From NCBI GenBank assembly GCA_013817465.1, contig JACDCP010000071.1, positions 1-11,686 on the forward strand: a DNA stretch of 11,686 bases. Direction: 5' to 3'. Shown in pieces: positions 7,365 through 11,686 of this stretch. This DNA comes from Gammaproteobacteria bacterium. GTDB lineage: Bacteria; Pseudomonadota; Gammaproteobacteria; Steroidobacterales; JACDCP01. How positions within the stretch are numbered: position 1 is the stretch's first letter; every line of letters starts with the position of its first letter. The translations under genes and the position numbers were made by a program. A model generated the notes under the pieces. That model was given only the letters and a program-made list of their open reading frames with translations, did not search any database and had not been told where the DNA came from.

Positions 7365-7373
7365 GAGGAGAGG
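7365..7373 (+). promoter_or_regulatory. Ribosome binding site of xoxF
   Basis: GAGGAGAGG precedes the ATG at 7377. It is the strongest Shine-Dalgarno sequence in the window. It fixes the xoxF start at this ATG, which directly precedes a signal peptide, rather than the TTG at 7347. Confidence 0.85.
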
Positions 7374-7376
7374 AAA

Positions 7377-9188
7377 ATGACGAGACGTTTGTGGACCACC
7401 GTCGGCATCGCAGCGGCGCTCATGGCGCCGGCGTTGTCGACGGCAAATTCGGAGCTCATGAAGCTCATGGACAATCCCGACAACTGGGCGATCTGGGGTG
7501 GTAATTATGCGGGGCAACGTTACAGCGAACTGGATGAGATCAACGCAAAGAATGTAGGCGATCTGCAGGTTGCATGGACATTCTCGACCGGCGTGCTGCG
7601 CGGTCACGAAGGAGGTCCGCTGGTCATCGGCGATACGCTATACATACACACGCCGTTTCCCAACAAGGTGTTCGCCATCAATCAGAAGGATCAGAGCATC
7701 ATCTGGCGATACGTCCCGACTCAGGATGCCGAGGAAACGATACCGGTGATGTGTTGCGACACCGTCTATCGCGGCCTTGCCTATGGTGACGGCAAGATCT
7801 TCCTGCAGCAGGCGGACACGCATCTTGTTGCGCTGGATGCCAAGACCGGCAAGGAAATCTGGAAGATCAAGAACGGCGACGCGAAGAAAGGTGAGACCAA
7901 CACCAACGCGCCGGTCGTCATTAAAGACAAGGTGCTGACCGGCATCAGCGGTGGGGAATTCGGTGTGCAGGGTTTCGTCGCCGCCTACAACACCAAGGAC
8001 GGCAAACTGGCGTGGAAGGGCTACAGCGTCGGACCGGATGACAAGACGTTGATTGACCCCAAGAAAACCACGCACCTGGGCAAACCGGTGGGCGCCGATT
8101 CCAGTATCAAAACCTGGGAAGGCGACCAGTGGAAGATCGGTGGTGGCACGACCTGGGGCTGGTACTCGTATGATCCCGAGCTCAATCTGGTCTACTACGG
8201 GTCGGGCAATCCCGGCACGTGGAATCCGGTGGTGCGGCCGGGCGACAACCGCTGGTCGATGACCATTTTTGCCCGGGATGTCGATACGGGCAAGGCCAAG
8301 TGGCTGTACCAGATGACGCCTCACGACGAGTGGGACTACGACGGCGTCAACGAGATGATTCTTGCCGATCTCGAAATGGATGGCGAGATGCGCAATGTGC
8401 TCGTGCATTTCGACCGCAACGGATTCGGCTATACCCTGGATCGGGAAACCGGAGAATTGCTGGTCGCTGAAAAGTACGATCCAGCCGTCAACTGGGCCAC
8501 CGAGGTCGACATGAAGACCGGTCGGCCGCAGGTCGTGGCGGAGTACAGCACGGACCAGACCGGCCAAGACACGAACACCGAAGACGTTTGTCCGGCTGCA
8601 TTGGGCACCAAGGATCAGCAGCCTGCCGCTTTTTCACCGAAGACCAAGCTCTTCTATGTGCCGACCAATCACGTGTGCATGGATTACGAGCCGTTCGAAG
8701 TGGAATATGTCGCAGGCCAGCCGTACGTGGGCGCAACGCTGAGCATGTTTCCGGCGGGCCAGGTCACGGGCGATGGCACTACCAATCTGGGCAACTTCAT
8801 TGCCTGGGACGCCACCGAAGGCAAGATCGTCTGGTCCCTGCCTGAGCCGTTCTCTGTCTGGAGCGGCGCCCTGGCTACGGCCGGCGACGTCGTCTTCTAT
8901 GGCACGCTGGAAGGCTATTTGAAGGCGGTCGACGCCAAGACCGGCAAAGAGCTTTACAAGTTCAAAACGCCCTCCGGTATTATCGGTAACACCAACACCT
9001 GGATGTACGACGGCAAACAGTACGTCGGCGTGCTTTCCGGTATCGGTGGCTGGGCTGGAATTGGCATGGCGGCGGGGCTGACAGGCGACACGGAAGGACT
9101 GGGCGCGGTGGGCGCATACAAGTCGCTTGACAAATATACTCAGCTCGGTGGTGTGTTGACGGTGTTTTCATTGCCCGACGCGAACTGA
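7377..9188 (+). CDS. xoxF: XoxF, lanthanide-type PQQ-dependent methanol/alcohol dehydrogenase
   Basis: Predicted 603 residues, normal for the family. A signal peptide ends near STA23, so the enzyme is periplasmic. The eight-bladed quinoprotein propeller carries the expected active site: the vicinal disulfide Cys126-Cys127 next to PQQ, metal ligands Glu194 (GGEFGV) and Asn278 (SGNPGTWNP), Trp260 under the PQQ ring, Arg347 (FDRNGFG), and catalytic Asp320 in DEWDYDGVNE. The extra Asp322 two residues later marks lanthanide-dependent XoxF; MxaF has Ala there. It oxidises methanol or other primary alcohols to the aldehyde and passes electrons to a cytochrome. The C-terminal half (PFSVWSGALATAGDVVFYGTLEGYLKAVDA) looks most like the XoxF5 clade by eye. 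The family call is very secure; the clade and true substrate are not. xoxG and xoxJ follow, and an intrinsic terminator lies 27 bases after the stop. Confidence 0.97.
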   Translation: MTRRLWTTVGIAAALMAPALSTANSELMKLMDNPDNWAIWGGNYAGQRYSELDEINAKNVGDLQVAWTFSTGVLRGHEGGPLVIGDTLYIHTPFPNKVFAINQKDQSIIWRYVPTQDAEETIPVMCCDTVYRGLAYGDGKIFLQQADTHLVALDAKTGKEIWKIKNGDAKKGETNTNAPVVIKDKVLTGISGGEFGVQGFVAAYNTKDGKLAWKGYSVGPDDKTLIDPKKTTHLGKPVGADSSIKTWEGDQWKIGGGTTWGWYSYDPELNLVYYGSGNPGTWNPVVRPGDNRWSMTIFARDVDTGKAKWLYQMTPHDEWDYDGVNEMILADLEMDGEMRNVLVHFDRNGFGYTLDRETGELLVAEKYDPAVNWATEVDMKTGRPQVVAEYSTDQTGQDTNTEDVCPAALGTKDQQPAAFSPKTKLFYVPTNHVCMDYEPFEVEYVAGQPYVGATLSMFPAGQVTGDGTTNLGNFIAWDATEGKIVWSLPEPFSVWSGALATAGDVVFYGTLEGYLKAVDAKTGKELYKFKTPSGIIGNTNTWMYDGKQYVGVLSGIGGWAGIGMAAGLTGDTEGLGAVGAYKSLDKYTQLGGVLTVFSLPDAN

Positions 9189-9195
9189 ACCTTCT

Positions 9196-9202
9196 AGTCG
9201 GG
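9196..9202 (+). promoter_or_regulatory. Possible anti-terminator segment
   Basis: AGTCGGG here repeats part of the terminator 3' arm (9234-9240) and is complementary to CCCGACT (9218-9224) in its 5' arm. Pairing would form a 7-bp stem and disrupt the terminator. The copy is followed by TTTTGTTTT. Whether it is used is unknown, since the terminator stem is the more stable one. Confidence 0.3.
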
Positions 9203-9215
9203 TTTTGTTTTGCGA

Positions 9216-9248
9216 CCCCCGACTGTGAAAAACAGTCGGGGGTTTTTT
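9216..9248 (+). terminator. Strong intrinsic terminator between xoxF and xoxG
   Basis: A perfect 11-bp stem pairs CCCCCGACTGT (9216-9226) with ACAGTCGGGGG (9232-9242) around a 5-base loop GAAAA, followed by six T (9243-9248). It lies 27 bases after the xoxF stop and 30 bases before the xoxG start. Partial termination here would give xoxF more mRNA than xoxG and xoxJ. Confidence 0.93.
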
Positions 9249-9278
9249 GTGATACACAAGGCAGAGGGAACAAGGCTG

Positions 9279-9833
9279 ATGCAACTGCGCTTTGCACGCG
9301 ATCCGGTCTGGACGGTATCTGAACGGGCTGTGTGGCTGCTCTTCGCCTGGCTGCCGCTGGCATGTGTGGCGGAAGACGCGACCGACGCTCGCGCTGAGGT
9401 CGATGCTGCGGAATTGCCTGCCGCAGGCGCGAAGACCGCGGAGCCTTCATCGCCGCCGGCGGCGTCAGCGGGTTCGAGCGAGGAGGGCGAAAAACCTTAC
9501 CAGGTCGATTGCGAGCAGGTCGACGATAGCGGGAACGCGTTCTGTGCCACGGACAAGGCCACCTACGTGGGCTGGCGCACGTTTCACGCCACCTGCCACG
9601 TTTGTCACGGTGAAAACGCCGTTGGCAGCTCGTTCGCGCCAAGTCTACTGAAGCCTATCGACAAGGCGCGTTTCGTCGATGTGGTCACGAACGGTTTTTC
9701 CGGTCAGATCGGCGTTATGCCGGCATGGGGCGAAAACCCCAACGTCAAGAACTTCATTGATGAGCTTTACGCCTATCAGCAAGCACGCGCCGATGGCGCG
9801 TTGAAGCCCGGCCGGCCGAAGAGAATGGAATAA
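9279..9833 (+). CDS. xoxG: XoxG, c-type cytochrome electron acceptor of XoxF
   Basis: Predicted 184 residues from ATG 9279-9281, after an AGAGGGAACAAGG purine run. A longer frame to 9210 would run through the terminator and is rejected. The signal peptide ends near VA30|ED. About 35 residues rich in Ala, Glu, Pro and Ser follow, a flexible linker of low conservation. The haem domain has YQVDCEQVDDSG, then the single haem-binding CHVCH (106-110), SSFAPSLL, the axial-ligand segment GVMPAWG with Met147, and NVKNFIDELYAYQQARADGAL, typical of the cytochrome cL/XoxG group. Two additional cysteines (78 and 89) precede the haem site. The role is to accept electrons from XoxF in the periplasm and pass them toward the terminal oxidase. 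It follows xoxF after the terminator and precedes xoxJ by one base. Confidence 0.93.
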   Translation: MQLRFARDPVWTVSERAVWLLFAWLPLACVAEDATDARAEVDAAELPAAGAKTAEPSSPPAASAGSSEEGEKPYQVDCEQVDDSGNAFCATDKATYVGWRTFHATCHVCHGENAVGSSFAPSLLKPIDKARFVDVVTNGFSGQIGVMPAWGENPNVKNFIDELYAYQQARADGALKPGRPKRME

Positions 9834-9834
9834 C

Positions 9835-10707
9835 GTGTATAACATCCGACTTGCCCAGTGCTGTGTCTTGTTGCTCGCCGCGGCGGCGGCAGGGGGGTCC
9901 GCAATTGCGCTGGAGCGCGATGCTTTTCGGGTCTGCGCAGATCCGAACAATCTGCCGTTCTCGCACAAGAATTTGCAAGGTTTTGAAAACCGGCTCGCGG
10001 ATTTGTGGGCCGAGCGGCTGGGACTCGAGGTGGAATACACCTGGTTTCCACAGCGCATGGGCTTTGTCCGCAATACGCTCAGAGCAAAAAATGAAAACGA
10101 TGAGTACAAATGTGATGTCGTCATGGGGATTGCGGACGGATATGAGCTGCTGCAGACGACCAGGCCCTATTATCGCTCGACCTATGCATTGGTCTATGTG
10201 AAAGGCCGCGGCCTCGACGATGTTCAGAGCGGCAAGGATTTCGTCAGCCTGGACGAGAAGCGCAAAACCGGTCTCAGAATAGGCGCCTTCGACGCGACCC
10301 CTGGGCCCGCCTGGCTGTCTGCACATGGCATGCTGAGGCAGATGGTGGCTTTTCCTGCCATGTCCGGTGATCCGGATGACTATCCTGGCGAGATCATCGA
10401 GGACGCGCTCATCAACGAAGAGCTGGACGCCGCTGTTGTCTGGGGGCCAATAGCCGGCTATTTCGCAAAGCAGGCTGAACAGCTCGAGCTGGTTGTCGTC
10501 CCACTGGAATCAGAGCCCGGCGTCAAGTTTGATTTCGCGATATCCGCCGGTGTGCGGCACGGAGATGACGAGGCGAAAGATCAATTGGAGCAACTCATGG
10601 ATGAGACATCCGGAGAGATCGAGGCTCTGCTCGAAAGCTACCATGTGCCCCTGATCGAAGTGGGGATTGCCGCAAGTCATCGGGACTCCGCAGATGATCG
10701 AGATTGA
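9835..10707 (+). CDS. xoxJ: XoxJ, quinoprotein dehydrogenase-associated periplasmic binding-type protein
   Basis: Predicted 290 residues from GTG 9835, one base after the xoxG stop, so translation is probably coupled. The signal peptide is hydrophobic and Ala-rich (about 8-25). The mature protein is a type II periplasmic solute-binding fold: FRVCADPNNLPFSH, GFENRLADLWAERLGLEVEYTWFPQRMGFVRNTL, CDVVMGIADGYELLQTTRPYYRSTYALVYV, and a second lobe with LDAAVVWGPIAGYF. Cys34 and Cys93 may form a disulfide. This is the MxaJ/XoxJ family encoded beside xoxF and xoxG. Structural work on XoxJ suggests a cavity that binds and helps activate XoxF rather than a small solute; that role is inferred here. The C-terminal tail (SHRDSADDRD) is charged. 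No terminator is evident directly downstream. Confidence 0.93.
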   Translation: MYNIRLAQCCVLLLAAAAAGGSAIALERDAFRVCADPNNLPFSHKNLQGFENRLADLWAERLGLEVEYTWFPQRMGFVRNTLRAKNENDEYKCDVVMGIADGYELLQTTRPYYRSTYALVYVKGRGLDDVQSGKDFVSLDEKRKTGLRIGAFDATPGPAWLSAHGMLRQMVAFPAMSGDPDDYPGEIIEDALINEELDAAVVWGPIAGYFAKQAEQLELVVVPLESEPGVKFDFAISAGVRHGDDEAKDQLEQLMDETSGEIEALLESYHVPLIEVGIAASHRDSADDRD

Positions 10708-10837
10708 GTCCAGTTGCGAGATGCCGCACGCGAAGCTGACGTATCGAGCTCGCTCCTGAACATAAAGGTATGCCGACCCCCGAGGGATTTTCGAGCCTTC
10801 CATAAATTCCTATAATACAAATAGTTGCCGACAGGTA

Positions 10838-10866
10838 TTGACATGTTACGTTCGAGGCGCATTATT
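10838..10866 (+). promoter_or_regulatory. Candidate sigma-70-type promoter for the porin gene
   Basis: A perfect TTGACA (10838-10843) is followed after 16 bases by CATTAT (10860-10865), or after 17 by ATTATT. The -10 matches are only 3-4 of 6. Use of this site would give a 5' leader of about 220 bases before the porin start, containing the hairpin at 11036-11062. Confidence 0.45.
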
Positions 10867-11029
10867 CGTTTCCTACTGACGTTTGCGGTGAGACGATGCG
10901 GCTTGTCACTGTTCTCGAACGGCGCGTTTTCATGACTATCCCGTGGCGACAATCGGTAGCATCTATACAATCCGGCCGGTCGTTACTGAAAAGATCGCGA
11001 ATGCCAGATATGCCTCATGTCGATGCTTT

Positions 11030-11056
11030 AAAAAAGGCGGATGATCCGAATCCGCC
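11030..11056 (-). terminator. Intrinsic-terminator-like hairpin oriented on the minus strand
   Basis: On the minus strand GGCGGAT (11056-11050) pairs with ATCCGCC (11042-11036) around a 7-base loop, followed by six T (11035-11030). It would stop transcripts coming leftward from the porin gene, antisense to it. On the plus strand the hairpin lacks a U tail and would be a leader structure. A second hairpin overlaps it: GAATCC (11048-11053) with GGATTC (11057-11062). Confidence 0.45.
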
Positions 11057-11082
11057 GGATTCAAGAACTGCGCGCTTCAAAT

Positions 11083-11088
11083 AGGGGA
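11083..11088 (+). promoter_or_regulatory. Ribosome binding site of the porin gene
   Basis: AGGGGA lies 7 bases before the ATG at 11096, supporting this start, which is directly followed by a Lys-rich signal peptide. Confidence 0.75.
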
Positions 11089-11095
11089 ATTCAAC

Positions 11096-11686
11096 ATGGT
11101 GAATCGAACAGCGAAGAAAAAGTGCACTACGGCATTCCTGGGAGTTGCGGCCATTCTGTTGTTGACGGCGAACGCCCAGGCGTTCGAGTCGATGCAGATG
11201 GGCGACTGGGAAATCCAGATTACCGGCAATGTGAATGGTTTCCTGACCAATGCCGAATGTGACGCGGATCCAGCCGGCCCGGTTTCCGGCGGGCTGGCCT
11301 GTGGTTCGAACGGCGTCGAACGCGATATCGGCAACGTCCAGACCGGCCTGCTGCCCTCCTGGTTCGGCTTCCACGGCCAGCAGGAGACAGACGGCTTGAC
11401 GACCGAGATCATGATCGGATTTCAGCCGGGCATCGACGGCGGCAACCAGGGTGGCATTACCGGCAGTCAACTCGATGGCGGGCTGGGTTTGAACTCGGAA
11501 AACCTGCGTCAGGTATTTGTGCAATTCGGGTCCGACTGGGGAAAGATCAAGGTCGGGCGCGACCTGGGAATCTTCGGATCCGATGCCATCTTGTCCGATA
11601 TGACTTTGCTGGGCGTCGGGACGATATCCGATTTTGCCGCCGGTGGCGGCAATACGACACTGGGTCGTATTGGTGTCGGCTATATC
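11096..11686 (+). CDS. Gram-negative outer-membrane porin (3' truncated by window edge)
   Basis: The open frame runs off the right edge, with 197 residues visible. The signal peptide MVNRTAKKKC...ILLLTANAQA cleaves after Ala29. The mature N-terminus MGDWEIQITGNVNGFLTNAEC begins the first beta-strands of a trimeric general porin. Alternating strands follow, such as SWFGFHGQQETDGLTTEIMIGFQ and LRQVFVQFGSDWGKIKVGRDLGIFG, the latter typical of proteobacterial porins. Cys55 and Cys69 in an early loop could form a disulfide. Porins of this type let small hydrophilic solutes cross the outer membrane. The gene has its own leader and promoter candidate, so it is probably a separate unit, although no terminator separates it from xoxJ. 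Whether it serves alcohol or lanthanide uptake is unknown; its position makes that testable. Confidence 0.85.
   Translation, partial: MVNRTAKKKCTTAFLGVAAILLLTANAQAFESMQMGDWEIQITGNVNGFLTNAECDADPAGPVSGGLACGSNGVERDIGNVQTGLLPSWFGFHGQQETDGLTTEIMIGFQPGIDGGNQGGITGSQLDGGLGLNSENLRQVFVQFGSDWGKIKVGRDLGIFGSDAILSDMTLLGVGTISDFAAGGGNTTLGRIGVGYI

Larger units (their letters stand above)
10708..11095. other. 388-bp intergenic region between xoxJ and the porin gene
   Basis: No convincing gene is visible. The middle part (about 10800-10870) is more AT-rich than its surroundings. It holds a perfect TATAAT at 10811-10816 without a good -35 box, an 8-bp palindrome CGAGCTCG at 10745-10752, the TTGACA promoter candidate and the hairpin listed separately. 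A 62-codon open frame at 10896-11084 shows no coding character. Confidence 0.6.

Noticed and set aside
7638..8567. A 309-codon open frame antisense to xoxF
   Set aside because: It is a mirror of the strongly conserved xoxF coding sequence in GC-rich DNA and has no recognisable domain.
7377..9188. Calling the dehydrogenase MxaF (calcium type)
   Set aside because: The motif is DYDG with Asp322; MxaF has Ala at this position. Also no small subunit MxaI is present nearby.
10765..10800. Possible terminator after xoxJ around CCCCCGAGGGATTTT
   Set aside because: The stem would be only about 3 bp (CCC/GGG), too weak to call.
10896..11084. A 62-codon open frame upstream of the porin gene
   Set aside because: It has no convincing ribosome site, no recognisable domain or signal peptide, and its 3' part is the hairpin region. 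It reads as leader sequence, though a leader peptide cannot be excluded.

Overview
The window comes from a GC-rich Gram-negative bacterium, most likely a proteobacterium. It carries an outer-membrane porin, several Sec-type signal peptides and a periplasmic quinoprotein alcohol-oxidation system. The lineage cannot be fixed from the sequence alone. The core is a lanthanide-type, PQQ-dependent methanol/alcohol dehydrogenase locus (xoxF-xoxG-xoxJ). A full mxaR-S-A-C-K-L accessory cluster runs divergently from it. No mxaF or mxaI (the calcium enzyme subunits) lies in the window.

Layout. Bases 3-239 are the 3' end of a SoxZ-like domain, probably from a quinoprotein-associated SoxYZ-like carrier. 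An exported alpha/beta hydrolase follows (262-1221, +), and its 3' end overlaps the convergent mxaL by 37 bp. From 6825 down to 1185 on the minus strand run mxaR (MoxR-type AAA+ ATPase), mxaS (DUF58), mxaA, mxaC, mxaK and mxaL. Their short gaps and overlaps suggest one operon. A 106-bp divergent intergenic region (6826-6931) separates them from the plus-strand unit: a small four-cysteine exported protein (6932-7285), xoxF (7377-9188), a strong intrinsic terminator (9216-9248), xoxG (9279-9833) and xoxJ (9835-10707). A 388-bp non-coding stretch with a promoter-like TTGACA box and a minus-oriented terminator-like hairpin precedes a porin gene that runs off the right edge (11096 onward).

How it fits together. 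XoxF should oxidise methanol or another primary alcohol in the periplasm with PQQ and a lanthanide; the extra metal-ligand Asp of the DYDG motif is present. XoxG, a class I c-type cytochrome, should take the electrons. XoxJ, a periplasmic binding-protein fold, probably assists XoxF activation. MxaR/S/A/C/K/L resemble the chaperone and metal-insertion set known from calcium methanol dehydrogenase operons, and here they accompany a lanthanide-type enzyme. The SoxYZ-like carrier belongs to a family known to co-occur with quinoprotein dehydrogenases. The least understood parts are the small Cys protein, the possible attenuator between xoxF and xoxG, and the role of the mxa accessory genes. I see no mobile elements, CRISPR arrays, tRNA or rRNA.
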